Origin: Fragilariopsis cylindrus CCMP1102
Taxonomy: Eukaryota > Bacillariophyta > Bacillariophyceae > Bacillariales > Bacillariaceae
Reading direction: 5' to 3'
Length of the DNA stretch: 34,253 nt
Assembly (NCBI GenBank): GCA_900095095.1
Contig: FMBT01000623.1
Location: 1 to 34,253 of the forward strand
Part shown: positions 19,345 through 29,048 of the stretch, in pieces
Numbering within the stretch: the first letter of the stretch is position 1
How the letters are laid out: the number at the start of each line of letters is the position of its first letter
The notes under the pieces: generated by a model
The model's input: the letters and a program-made list of their open reading frames with translations, nothing else
Databases searched by the model: none
What the model was told of the DNA's origin: nothing
Made by a program: the position numbers and the translations under genes

Positions 19345-19971
19345 ATGAAATCTGTTATCGTCGCCACCCTGATCGCTTCTGCTGCTGCATTCGCACCTGC
19401 CGCCCAACAAAAGACATCCACCAGTCTGAATGTTGATATGACCAAGGCAATTGGTGCCCAAGCTCCTCTTGGAACATACGATCCATTAGGAATTTTCCCG
19501 GACCCCACCAATGCCGATGATGAACAATTCGAACGTCTACGATGGGTAGAATTAAAGCACGGACGTATTGCCATGCTTGCCACTGTTGGATACCTCACAA
19601 CTGCGGCAGGAATTCGTTTCCCTGGAGCGGAAAACATCCCCGGTGGATTTGCTGCTCTTGATAACTTACCTGGTATGGTATGGGCACAAGGTGTCGCCAC
19701 ATTGGCGATGATGGAAGCCGCCAATCAAAATCAATTTAAGGCACCATGGGGTATGGGTGAAGTCCAAGAAGGTGACACCTCTGAATTCATGGGTGATTTC
19801 CGTAACAAAGCACTTGATTTCGGTTGGGATAAGCAAACGGATGAATGGAAAACCAAAAAGAGAGCCATCGAACTAAACCAAGGACGTGCCGCACAAATGG
19901 GAATTCTTGGACTTATGGTACACGAAAAGTTAGGTAACCTTGATGCCATCATTCCTGGGTATCATGCTTAA
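19345..19971 (+). CDS. Fucoxanthin-chlorophyll a/c binding protein (Lhcf-like)
   Basis: This intronless 208-residue protein has the usual family length. Residues 1-15 are a signal peptide and ASAAA|FAP (11-18) is the classic plastid import site, followed by a short transit part. Helix 1 contains RLRWVELKHGRIAML (64-78) with the pigment-binding ELKHGR, helix 2 is near 111-127, and helix 3 contains RAIELNQGRAAQMGILGL (173-190). The paired Glu and Arg of helices 1 and 3 bind chlorophyll and cross-brace the fold in the LHC family. The product inserts in the thylakoid membrane and passes light energy to the photosystems. The Lhcf type is preferred, though the exact class is not certain. Codons favour C-ending forms more than in nearby genes, suggesting strong expression. 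The ATG at 19345 has an A-rich leader (ACAAAATG) typical of this gene class. Confidence 0.95.
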   Translation: MKSVIVATLIASAAAFAPAAQQKTSTSLNVDMTKAIGAQAPLGTYDPLGIFPDPTNADDEQFERLRWVELKHGRIAMLATVGYLTTAAGIRFPGAENIPGGFAALDNLPGMVWAQGVATLAMMEAANQNQFKAPWGMGEVQEGDTSEFMGDFRNKALDFGWDKQTDEWKTKKRAIELNQGRAAQMGILGLMVHEKLGNLDAIIPGYHA

Positions 19972-20140
19972 ACACTTTTTCCTATCACACACACCAACTT
20001 AAAAACTGCTGTCTGTTCACTACGCCGTGAGTGAGCGAACGACAACAAACCACATACCCGTCCGATCTTTTATCGATATCGATCGAACACACCTTTCCTT
20101 TATGCTGTGATCTATGTATAATACTTGAAGTATATACAAC

Positions 20141-20146
20141 AATAAA
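20141..20146 (+). promoter_or_regulatory. Possible polyadenylation signal of the antenna gene
   Basis: A canonical AATAAA lies about 170 bases past the stop codon. Confidence 0.4.
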
Positions 20147-20626
20147 AACATATTGATCCCATACACACACAAACTACTTCTACGACTCTTATACTTTCTA
20201 CTATATCTCTAGCTAGCTAGCTAGCATTATCTTCGTATCGTCTACATGGTTCGCTTGTCCACCGCTGCTCTACTACTCAGGACAGCACATACTGTACACA
20301 CATTCTTCTCTTGTTGTCCCTCTCATCGTCTCTCTTCTATCTAAAGTCATATCTCATAACTAGTGCAATTGTCACAGAGCAAACGATAGTATGCTTACGT
20401 ACGAAGGCGCGACTCGACTCCCTCTCCTTTTTCGAAATTGTTCCACCATGTCTACAAAATACAAGTACCGAACGGGAACCGGAAGTTTTCAAGTGACGAC
20501 TACGCTAACAAAGCTTGCGGTACAATGAGAGTACATCTCGTTTCAAAACATACATACTGTAATACATATTATTTTTGCATCAAGCTATAAGGAGGATCAT
20601 CAAAGCAGGTACAGTATCACGACAAG

Positions 20627-20632
<6 letters not shown>

Positions 20633-20662
<30 letters not shown>
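20633..20662. repeat. (CA)n microsatellite
   Basis: Fifteen uninterrupted AC units. Confidence 0.92.
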
Positions 20663-20667
<5 letters not shown>

Positions 20668-20734
20668 AAAGGAGAGGTAGAGAAAGGAATAAGTGGTCTA
20701 CTATCTAGCGAAGAAATAAATCAAGTAAGTGCGA

Positions 20735-20754
20735 TACGGTACGGTACGGTACGG
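20735..20754. repeat. (TACGG)n short tandem repeat
   Basis: Four units of TACGG in a row. Confidence 0.85.
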
Positions 20755-21183
20755 CCGCGTGGTTTATCTGTTTTCTTCTACTAGTGGATTTTATAACTCA
20801 TGTCACAATAAAGGAATATTATTGTAAGAGGATAATATGATATGTCTTCGTCCGTTCCCTTTCCGTTGTTATACCTATCAAAACAGCATCGTCGCACGGT
20901 CCTAGCATACCAAATAATACACCATACAGGAAAAAAACATATCTATTGATACTACTATTTTGTACTACTACTACAACTACTACTAAAGCTGCTCTAGAGG
21001 TACAGAAAATGATGTGAAATTTAAAATCGATCTATTTTAGAGCTTTATAATACGACGATTCCTTTTTCATTTTTTTCTATGATACATATTACAGTAACTC
21101 TTCCCGGGATTTCTTTTTAGTAAGAAAGTTACAATATTACCATTCCCAAATCCCCATTCATTATTTATTTTGTTATACCTATA

Positions 21184-22143
21184 TTATTTCTTTCCCTCTC
21201 TAGTTGTTGGAGAAAAAAGATCGGTAAGCGAAGCCAATCTCCTTTGATGCGTACTCTCTTCCGTCCTGCTACTACTACTATTGCTGGGACGGCTTCCGGT
21301 AGATTTTGTAGCCCACGATGTACGAACTTCGCCAGAATTGCGAGCTAGATCTGAGAATGAGTCCCCCAATATTGATCCTTCTAGCAATTTGTTGTTGTAG
21401 CGGCTAATACTGCTACCATCCCCACAATTGTTGCTATCAACGAGGGGAGCAAAATCATTTCTCAGAAAGGTGTTATGATTTGCTGCTGGTTTACCTTTCT
21501 TGCGACAATTTTTGTTGCTGCCAGTACCATCCCCACAATTGTTGCTATCAACGAGGGGAGCAAAATCATTTCTCAGAAAGGTGTTATGATTTGCTGCTGG
21601 TTTACCTTTCTTGCGACAATTTTTGTTGCTGCCAGTACCATCCCCACAATTGTTGCTATCAACGAGGGGAGCAAAATCATTTCTCAGAAAGGTGTTCTGA
21701 TTTGCTGCTGGTTTACCTTTCTTGCGACAATTTTTGTTGCTGCCAGTACCATCCCCACAATTGTTGCTATCAACGAGGGGAGCAAAATCATTTCTCAGAA
21801 AGGTGTTATGATTTGCTGCTGGTTTACCTTTCTTGCGACAATTTTTGTTGCTGCCATCAAAATTTTCAAAGCCGCCACCAAAATCATTGCGCCATCCCTC
21901 TTCTACCGGTAGGGAAGCCATACTTGATGTGCTCATAGAAAACGACCGAGAAGACGCGGAAGAACTCCGAGACGATGATATTAAATCTGACAACGATTGT
22001 GACCTTCTAAGCTGTCGCGGTCGAGTTGTTCCCCTTGAGATACTAGGTGAAGTACCACTTATTGTATGAGACCCTCTAAAAGTTCCACCCTTGCGAGGAA
22101 CTTTTGGTGGTGCAACGAACGGTGCTAAATCTGATCCGGACAT
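21184..22143 (-). CDS. Unknown protein with four 37-residue tandem repeats
   Basis: The protein has 319 residues from the ATG at 22143. The N-terminus (SDLAPFVAPPKVPRKGGTF) is followed by a Ser/Arg-rich region with RRSQSLSDLI. Four tandem 37-residue units then start at 97, 134, 171 and 208. Each has NKNCRKKGKPAAN, then FLRNDFAPLVDSNNCG. The units are nearly identical; a His/Gln exchange marks one copy. The C-terminus has RRLASLTDLFSP, echoing the SLSDL motif. RRxxS contexts look like kinase or 14-3-3 sites (inference). The basic CRKKGK and acidic-to-neutral DFAPLVD parts alternate. LAPFV and WRNDF near the N-terminus look like the source or relics of the repeat. There is no signal peptide or membrane segment, and no family is recognised. 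The frame is convincing because the termini are non-repetitive and the start is clean. Confidence 0.65.
   Translation of the reverse strand: MSGSDLAPFVAPPKVPRKGGTFRGSHTISGTSPSISRGTTRPRQLRRSQSLSDLISSSRSSSASSRSFSMSTSSMASLPVEEGWRNDFGGGFENFDGSNKNCRKKGKPAANHNTFLRNDFAPLVDSNNCGDGTGSNKNCRKKGKPAANQNTFLRNDFAPLVDSNNCGDGTGSNKNCRKKGKPAANHNTFLRNDFAPLVDSNNCGDGTGSNKNCRKKGKPAANHNTFLRNDFAPLVDSNNCGDGSSISRYNNKLLEGSILGDSFSDLARNSGEVRTSWATKSTGSRPSNSSSSRTEESTHQRRLASLTDLFSPTTREGKK
21415..21856. repeat. Coding minisatellite, four 111-bp units
   Basis: Units begin at 21415, 21526, 21637 and 21748, exactly 111 bases apart, and are near identical. The unit length is a multiple of three, so the gene stays in frame and both opposite-strand frames are also open. 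Confidence 0.95.
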
Positions 22144-22179
22144 AACAATAATTGTATTTGAATTTGTATCTGTATTAGA

Positions 22180-22224
22180 ATCTTCCTGATCGAATGGGGG
22201 GGGGAGGTAATTGATGTACGGTGT
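22180..22224 (+). promoter_or_regulatory. Second copy of the spaced 16+12-base element
   Basis: It has the same two blocks and the same 17-base spacing as 19213-19257, but with a G9 run in the spacer. It lies 37-81 bases upstream of the minus-strand gene starting at 22143, so its orientation relative to the gene is opposite to that at the antenna gene. Confidence 0.5.
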
Positions 22225-23562
22225 AGCAGGACTGCCTTCTTGATTTGATGCGTTTGTGTGCTGATGATGAGGGATGATGGATCTGATAGAGGGTAATGAG
22301 GGATGTGGGTTAGAAGCTAGTTAGTTAGTTAGTGCTGATGAGGACCTAAGGCCGTCCGCATCGCAATGGTTTCCGTAAACAAACAATCCTTGGCTAGTCG
22401 TGTTGAATCAATCATGCCACAGGGCAGAACTAAACAAACAACAATCAACGACAGGTATAGTGTCTACTTACATAATGCCTTAAAAGATCTAAGATCGAAT
22501 GATCGAATGAATCGAATCGAATCGAATCGGATTGTGTATTGGATTGTGTGTATTTGATTGTATTGAATGTATTGATTGTGAACGGTACAGTATTGTGATT
22601 TTGTATTGGGTCTGCGTTGTTCCTCTGTATAAAAAATTGCATTGGAGTTTTGAAACTTTTAAGGCGTCGATTGATTCATTCAAATCAAAATCAAATACAC
22701 CGTAAGTACAGATAATTTGCGAGAAGTTTAGCGTGATTGAATTTTGGATTTAACTGTAACGTTAGTGTGTGAATGAATGAATCAATCGAATCAATCAATG
22801 AATCAAATCCTTTTGTCAAGCAATTGAGTCCCTGATCGATATTATACGGGATTCGTTGACACTTACTTTAGCTAGCGTGCTTTATGAACGAAATTTTGAT
22901 CACGTCAAAGAAGAAGCAAACTCTTTTCAAATTTTCTCTGCTTCTACTAACGTTACAGTGCTGCTGTACTCTAGGAGTTCCACAGCGCCTTAAAATTAAT
23001 ACGCGCTTATTACGCGTGTGTTTTTTAGTGAGGAAGTTCTTCTGTTCTGTTAAAGAGATTTCTAATATGTCGTCGATGTTGCGCTTTTAAGAATAAAATA
23101 GAAACAGAAAAAAACACAGTACAAAATAAAATCGAAACAGACAAAATCACAATGAAGGAACAACAGACAACAGACAACAATATTCATACGACGTCGTCCC
23201 GTGAGCGTGAGGACGACATAGTAATACGATGATGAATGATAAATGGCGACATTTCGCTGTGTCTGTTGGGTAACTTAGCGATCGAAAAATTAATTAAAAC
23301 GTGTTCGATATGATTTTTTTTCGCGTAATAGTTTAAGAACCAACAGCATCGACGAATGGTTTTAAAACTAACTAGCACTCGGCACGAGTTAATTCGATAG
23401 AATAGAGGAGGGAGGTATATTTTTTGACAAATCAACAGAACACAAGGCAAAATAGAGAACAACAAAAAGCTCACAACTTTTTCTTCTGGCTAATTCCAAA
23501 AGACTTTTAACTTACTTACTCAACAAACTTCTACAAGTTACTTTTCAATCTCTTCAATCAAG
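22225..23562. other. Intergenic region
   Basis: No credible gene was seen. The region separates the divergent genes at 22143 and 23563. It holds GAATC repeats near 22500-22530 and a 14-base inverted repeat (22753-22766 and 22946-22959). The last ~60 bases are a CT-rich leader for the 23563 gene. Confidence 0.5.
22753..22959. repeat. 14-base inverted repeat flanking about 180 bp
   Basis: ACTGTAACGTTAGT at 22753-22766 is repeated exactly as its reverse complement at 22946-22959. No target duplication is obvious outside it, so a small transposon is possible but not shown. Confidence 0.4.
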
Positions 23563-24984
23563 ATGATGAATATGATCCTTAGCCTTGAGCTCGCCGTCCT
23601 CCGTCTCGGATTCGACTACCTCTGTTGCTCTGCCTCGATGTCCTGGGACTACATCGTCAAGCCTACCATGGCCGTCCTCTCTACCAACGTGGTCGGTCAA
23701 GTGTTTGTATGTTTCCTCCTGTATTTAGTTGTCCATGCAGGTACTGTCATCCTCAACGACTGCATCAAGACAACTATCAAGACAATCATCAATGCCATCC
23801 AGTGGCTGATTGATGATATGGGAAGTGCCTTCAATGCATTCCTTTATATCATCGTCATGATTATCGGTGCGCCCATCTTCTTGGTGTACGATGCTGTCTG
23901 TCAGATTTACAATCTGGTCTACGACTTCTTCGTCATTGAAGAAGATCATCTCAAGATCATTTCTGTCTACACGACTGTGTTACAACTCATCACCTGTCCT
24001 CTTTGGAACATCACCGGGTTCCTTATCAAGAAGATGATGAATGCTTATGCTTATATTGCCACCGCCGATGGTAGCGGTAGTGGTAGCATTCCCGATTTGA
24101 CTCCTGCTACTCCCGAACGACGTCCTCGTTCCGCATCAGAGTATTCTCCTCCACGATTCTATCGTCGAAAAGGCTATACCAAAGAACGAACTCTACCGGT
24201 ATTCGTCAATGACTTCTATCTCGATCTTGACAAGTTTGTTGACTTGGAGAAGAAATCGGAAGTTCCAGCACCAGCACCTACTGCTCCTGCTCAACCGGAA
24301 GTTCCAGCACCAGCACCTACTGCTCCTGCTCAACCGGAAGTTGCAGCACCAGCACCGGCTCAAGAACCTGCACCTGTTGCTGCACCTGTTGTTGCACCTG
24401 TTGCTGCACCTGTTGTTGCACCTGTTGCTGCACCTGTTGCTGCTCAAGAACCTGCACCTGTTCGTGCTCGTATCACAAGACGTCGTCGTACCTTTGTTAC
24501 TACCGTGAAATCTTCCACAAAAAGAACTCAACGTTGGTGTATGACGAACGAGGAGAATGATGATGGTTACAATGAGCTCGATCGATCGCGATCTGGATCT
24601 AGATTGAAGACGTGCACCGATGAAGAATATTTTAAAGGAGTTGCTCAAAAGGCATTCCCTACCGATGAATTTATGAAGACGACGAGCAGCCGTCCATTCA
24701 ACAACAAGGAAACACTATCACCAGCATCATCATCGGTACAACAACAACAAGATGATTATCAATTCGCAGCAATGCTATCATCGGTACAACAACAAGTGTT
24801 TGATGATCCTGATGTAGCGGTCGTCATTTCTCAATTTGCAGCAATGCAAATTACCTCCAGTAAGAAGGATGATGAAATGATCATTGATGAAACTGTTAAG
24901 GAGGGTGATGACACGTACATGCGTCCCCAAGAAGATGCAATCTGGGATTATATCGAGACTGCATGGGAAGACGACAACCTATAA
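23563..24984 (+). CDS. Unknown membrane protein with Pro-Ala repeats
   Basis: The protein has 473 residues from the ATG at 23563, in a good leader context (CAAGATG). The N-terminal third is hydrophobic: probable membrane segments at about 43-63 (VVGQVFVCFLLYLVVHAG), 88-108 (FLYIIVMIIGAPIFLVY) and 132-155, plus a hydrophobic first ~25 residues. Then come a basic, Ser/Pro-rich part (ATPERRPRSASEYSPP), two exact copies of EVPAPAPTAPAQP, and VAAPVVAP-type repeats to about 300. A basic RARITRRRR follows, then an acidic tail. The tail has two copies of an SSVQQQ...QFAAM unit. A membrane anchor with a flexible Pro-Ala stalk and a soluble tail is the likely shape. No family is recognised. Codon choice is C-rich as in the antenna gene, suggesting good expression. 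Confidence 0.75.
   Translation: MMNMILSLELAVLRLGFDYLCCSASMSWDYIVKPTMAVLSTNVVGQVFVCFLLYLVVHAGTVILNDCIKTTIKTIINAIQWLIDDMGSAFNAFLYIIVMIIGAPIFLVYDAVCQIYNLVYDFFVIEEDHLKIISVYTTVLQLITCPLWNITGFLIKKMMNAYAYIATADGSGSGSIPDLTPATPERRPRSASEYSPPRFYRRKGYTKERTLPVFVNDFYLDLDKFVDLEKKSEVPAPAPTAPAQPEVPAPAPTAPAQPEVAAPAPAQEPAPVAAPVVAPVAAPVVAPVAAPVAAQEPAPVRARITRRRRTFVTTVKSSTKRTQRWCMTNEENDDGYNELDRSRSGSRLKTCTDEEYFKGVAQKAFPTDEFMKTTSSRPFNNKETLSPASSSVQQQQDDYQFAAMLSSVQQQVFDDPDVAVVISQFAAMQITSSKKDDEMIIDETVKEGDDTYMRPQEDAIWDYIETAWEDDNL
24259..24336. repeat. 39-bp direct repeat, two exact copies
   Basis: The unit begins GAAGTTCCAGCACCAGCACC and occurs at 24259-24297 and 24298-24336, with a partial third copy after it. Related 12/24-base GTTGCTGCACCT units follow to about 24447. 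Confidence 0.9.
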
Positions 24985-26852
24985 ATATATAGGTGGTATG
25001 TAAAAAAACAACAACAATTGTCGTAAATTAAAAATCATTATGTACATTATATAAAATGAAACGGACGGTGAAATCAATTATTGAATTGGAATTGAAATCG
25101 GAAAGGGAGTGGAAATGGTTTGGAATGATTCGAATGGTTATTATATTATGATTACGTGCTTATTTATGTTGGCGGGATGGGATGGGATTCGTTCTTGACT
25201 TTACGTTTTTGGTTGATGTTGATTATAATACTGTTTTTTTGTGGTTGGTTGGTTGGTTGTCATTGGGGTATCTTATTATTATGAATTATTATTATTGGTT
25301 TAAAAATTGTGAGTATGTATTTTCGTTTGATTAGTGTAAGGGGGACGGCCCCATTTGTACATGATTCTAAAGGAGTTAAGTAGGACAGGAACCTGTGAAC
25401 GGATGTACGCATCTGGTTGACACAGCTGTCTGAAAGGTGATGGATAGTCAATTGAAAAATGGTGGCATAAAGGTAGAAATCAACCCACCCCTTTGGCAGC
25501 AACCCACATACCTACCCGGAATACATGATACATGCACTAGGCCATTCGTGGCTGAAACGAAAATATATACGATCTTTTTTTAAACTAAATAATAATAACA
25601 ATAATATATGCACCCGATGGGCAACGGCAACTCGAATAGAAAACTGGTATTTTGGACAACGGATGACTTTAAGCAACGAGAAAGAGGCGGATGATAGGAT
25701 TTCCAACAACGTTACGGTGCACAACAATCATATATGTAAAAGACCGGGTACAATCATTGACCTGTGTTCACTTCACTTTTTCTATTACAATTTTGTGGAT
25801 GGAAAATGAGATAAAATAAATCTCTTGTAAAATAACAAAAAAAATATTATAAAAATAAAAATAAAAAATAAAAGATAATGCATAAAAAGATATGTATAAC
25901 AAAATAAAATAAAAAAATTGTTAAAAGAACAAAATCCACTTCGTTTATTCTAATACACTTTCAGTCTTCTTACTACTAGCTAGAGTTACTATATATATTT
26001 ATATCGTTCATCCTCTATTTAGACTTACAGTAGAGAGCATACCGTTCGGTAGTATAGCAAAATTGTAACTTCTTTTTTGTTTTGTTGACTACGTATGTGC
26101 CTTCCAGCAGGAGTTGTTTAGTGCATGATATGTTATGGCCTACTAAAGTATTATAATATATATGATTCAATCGTAATGGTAGTTATTTGGATTTATTTTG
26201 TTGTATTTGAGTACATTATCGTTCCATCACTATCTTCGTTTTTGATGTCTCGCTCATGGGGTTGAAACGGGTGACCTTAGCCCTCTATTTTGTTGGTAGA
26301 TCTTAATATTTTAAGGTTTTAGAGTGTTAATAATTACCGAATAACATTCCTCGCGTGGTAAAGTTAGCGTTGTACGGACGGAGGAAGTACAGTACGTCAA
26401 TTCACAATTTGCGTGTGCACAACGATCAAAAATCAAACAAAATCATATCATGCTCATTCAATTTCACAACTATATACCACAATGGGATGTACCTTGCTGC
26501 AACTTCTCTTCACAGTAGGAATATAAGAATAATAAGAAAGACATCCGTAGATACAGTTGCAGTCGTCGTCGTTGACTATTTTCTCGTGGCATTAGTTTCG
26601 ATTCTAGGGAGGCGGTACGGTGCAACTTTCGATTTTCTCTACTACTCGGTGCCCATAACAGTTAGCAACGTATTAAGAGAAGATATATTTGCATTACATC
26701 CTGGTTAGGTGTAAATGAACAAATCTTACAAACAAAAATTCAAATCAGAAATAACAACAACAGCAACGACGGTACGCGACGGTACGTACTAGTAGCTGTT
26801 GATTTCATTTCTAAACAGATCCGGTCCGCCTTGTAGAATAATATCAGGAAGT
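24985..26852. other. Intergenic region
   Basis: No credible gene was seen in about 1.87 kb. The left end is the 3' end of the 23563 gene, and a (GGTT)n run lies near 25246-25258. 25840-25920 is very A-rich with ATAAA motifs. The right end is the leader of the 26853 gene, including two CGACGGTACG copies near 26767-26785. An acceptor-like CTAAACAG at 26812-26819 may mark a 5' UTR intron. Frames such as 26355-26708 lack an ATG at the head and any family feature. Confidence 0.5.
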
Positions 26853-29048
26853 ATGAATACTACTTGCTGCAAGATGATTCATGACAAGAACGAAGACAGC
26901 AGTAAGATATCTGCTACTGATAGTCCTTCCACTACAAGTAGTAGTAGTACCGCAACAATAATTGCTACAACGGATACAACATGTAGAAACAACAACAACA
27001 ATCCGTGTTCGAACAACGCCATCGGTAGCAATGGCGGTGGTGTTGCTGCTATTCTTCGCGCGAATAATGATAACGATCCACCGAACTACTACGGCGACAG
27101 CAGTAACAGCAGCAGCAATAATATCGATGACGATAAGAAGAGGGATATCATCATCACCAATCGCGTTGTTGGACAAATTAAAATAACGAAGGAAGAAATA
27201 AATCCGTGCTCGAACAACGTCATCGGTAGCAATGGCGATGGCATTGCTATTCTTCGCGCGAATAATGATAACGATCCGAACAACTACTACGGCGACAGCA
27301 GCAGCAGCAATAACGATGGCGTTCAGAATAGGGATATCTTCACCAAACGCGCTGGACAAATTAAGATAAAGAAGGAAGAAATAAAAGGTATGCAGCACTA
27401 TAATAATGATAATAATAATACATACCTCGCGAGTTGTGATAAAAATAAAAATAATAATAATAATAATCTTGATGATAACTCTTATGCTGATTGGGAAGTT
27501 GGTAGTTGGTGTTGGCTGCTACCCACTGCTAAAAATCATAAAGATGATATAACCAATACTACTGATAGGAAGAGAAAACAAAAGCAGAAGTCTCTCCTCG
27601 ATAATAATACTATCAATGAGGATGGCAACGATGTCAATTATGGTGATCCTCCTCCTGCTGCTGCTGGGAATAATGCGTCCATTAGGAATGATGACGGCAT
27701 ATACAAGGACAACGACAACGACAACGAAGAAGAACCAATGAAGAAAAAGATGAGGATGAAAGACAACGAGGATAAGAATAATGAACACATAACTGATACC
27801 ACCACCCCCATGAACGATACTATCAAAACCAAGAATAATCGTCGCGATAATAAGGATGATAATGGTTATGAATCATGGATGACAGGGAACTGGTGTTGGC
27901 TCCTACCCGCTGATCGTAGTATAGAGTTGAAACGGTGGAAGTCGGATACGAACACCGGTCAACTCAATAGCAGCAGCAGTTGTAGCAGTAGCAACAGCAA
28001 CAAAGACGACGATGATGATGATGAAGAGTTGGTCATTAAACAAGGAGGAAAGAGCGGCAACGATGGTCCCCGAGAAGAAGATATTAGCGATCAAGATATC
28101 GATGACGATGATAAGGATAAGGATAAGGATAATGATGGTTACGAATCATGGACGGTAGGGAATTGGTGTTGGATATTACCTCCTTCATCAGATGAATCGA
28201 TGACTGAAGAAACCGCAGAACATCGTCGAACGGGTGTTGTCCCTACCGTCAACGACACTACTAATATTCGTGTCCGTAGTTCACCTCGTCGCCGTTGTAG
28301 CTCCTCCTCCGTTCATCGTCTCCTACACGACGATGATGAAGACGACGACGACGACGACGACTTTGAGGATAATCGTAATAATGAACGAATTAATTCAAAT
28401 ACAGGAAAAATCACCATGAGCTACAAAAGATGGCATACTGAAATATGGCACGAAATGTACCAGAGACTTGCTGCGTACAAAAAACAGCACTACGACTCTA
28501 CTAGTGTTCCTCAAGGGTATAAAGCAGACCCAAAACTCGCAATTTGGGTTACGACTCAACGGACACTGTATAGGAAGAATGAAATTTCCGAAGAGCGGAT
28601 CAATTATCTTGATTCGATTAGTTTTGTTTGGAAAACTTTAGAAATATTTCCATGGGATGAAATGTTCCAACGGCTTGTGACTTATAAAAAGAAGTTCAAG
28701 TCCACATTAGTTCCGCAGAAGTATCCATATCTTGGACGGTGGGTGAGTACACAGCGGGCATATTATAATAAAAAAGAACTTTCCGTAGAGCGGATCAATC
28801 TTCTTGAGTCGATTGGTTTTGTTTGGAATCCACTTGATGAGCAATGGATGGTAATGTACCAAAAACTTGTGACTTACAAGAAACAGCATAGGTCAACCAA
28901 AGTGCCGTGGAATTATACGGATGATCCAAAATTAGGCATATGGGTCATGCGTCAACGTCAAGTCTATAATAGTACCAATTCGAGTATTTTGACAAAAAAG
29001 CGCCAGGAACTTCTTAGTTCCATTGATTTTACTTGGTCAGCGAATTAA
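26853..29048 (+). CDS. Helicase-associated (HA) domain protein with SWCWLLP-type repeats
   Basis: The protein has 731 residues from the first ATG in frame; an upstream TTG at 26799 is not a plausible start. Three HA domains end the protein at about 530-599, 600-663 and 664-731. They show YQRLAAYKKQH, DPKLAIWVTTQR and RINYLDSISFVW-type motifs; the middle one lacks the DP residues and is shorter. The N-terminal half is low complexity with two repeat classes. A 60-residue tandem duplication carries SNNxIGSNGxG, LRANNDNDP, NYYGDSS and GQIKI. Three copies of W.VG(S/N)WCW(L/I)LP lie at bases 27482-27526, 27865-27909 and 28135-28181. IKKEE fits a SUMO site, and RKRKQKQK and RRRCSSS are possible nuclear signals. 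DNA binding is inferred from the HA family, with no helicase present. It is a distant relative of the genes at 4823 and 31773. Confidence 0.85.
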   Translation: MNTTCCKMIHDKNEDSSKISATDSPSTTSSSSTATIIATTDTTCRNNNNNPCSNNAIGSNGGGVAAILRANNDNDPPNYYGDSSNSSSNNIDDDKKRDIIITNRVVGQIKITKEEINPCSNNVIGSNGDGIAILRANNDNDPNNYYGDSSSSNNDGVQNRDIFTKRAGQIKIKKEEIKGMQHYNNDNNNTYLASCDKNKNNNNNNLDDNSYADWEVGSWCWLLPTAKNHKDDITNTTDRKRKQKQKSLLDNNTINEDGNDVNYGDPPPAAAGNNASIRNDDGIYKDNDNDNEEEPMKKKMRMKDNEDKNNEHITDTTTPMNDTIKTKNNRRDNKDDNGYESWMTGNWCWLLPADRSIELKRWKSDTNTGQLNSSSSCSSSNSNKDDDDDDEELVIKQGGKSGNDGPREEDISDQDIDDDDKDKDKDNDGYESWTVGNWCWILPPSSDESMTEETAEHRRTGVVPTVNDTTNIRVRSSPRRRCSSSSVHRLLHDDDEDDDDDDDFEDNRNNERINSNTGKITMSYKRWHTEIWHEMYQRLAAYKKQHYDSTSVPQGYKADPKLAIWVTTQRTLYRKNEISEERINYLDSISFVWKTLEIFPWDEMFQRLVTYKKKFKSTLVPQKYPYLGRWVSTQRAYYNKKELSVERINLLESIGFVWNPLDEQWMVMYQKLVTYKKQHRSTKVPWNYTDDPKLGIWVMRQRQVYNSTNSSILTKKRQELLSSIDFTWSAN

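Larger units (their letters stand above)
19972..21183. other. Antenna 3' region and intergenic stretch
   Basis: The first ~180 bases are the probable 3' UTR, ending near an AATAAA at 20141. The rest has no credible gene. It contains GCTAGCTAGC repeats near 20210, a (CA)n array and a (ACGGT)n array. Confidence 0.5.

Noticed and set aside
21415-21856. Regular repeats considered as a CRISPR array
   Set aside because: The repeats are contiguous without unique spacers, lie inside a coding frame, and the genome is eukaryotic.
21475-21938. Two long plus-strand frames across the 111-bp repeats
   Set aside because: They are open only because the repeat unit is a multiple of three. They lack non-repeat coding ends, whereas the minus-strand frame has them.
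22335-22358. CTGATGAG core suggesting a hammerhead ribozyme or C/D snoRNA
   Set aside because: The GAAA part of a hammerhead is missing, and no paired D box or closing stem is evident.
26799-26852. TTG-initiated extension of the second HA protein
   Set aside because: There is no ATG, and the stretch contains an acceptor-like CTAAACAG; the first in-frame ATG is at 26853.
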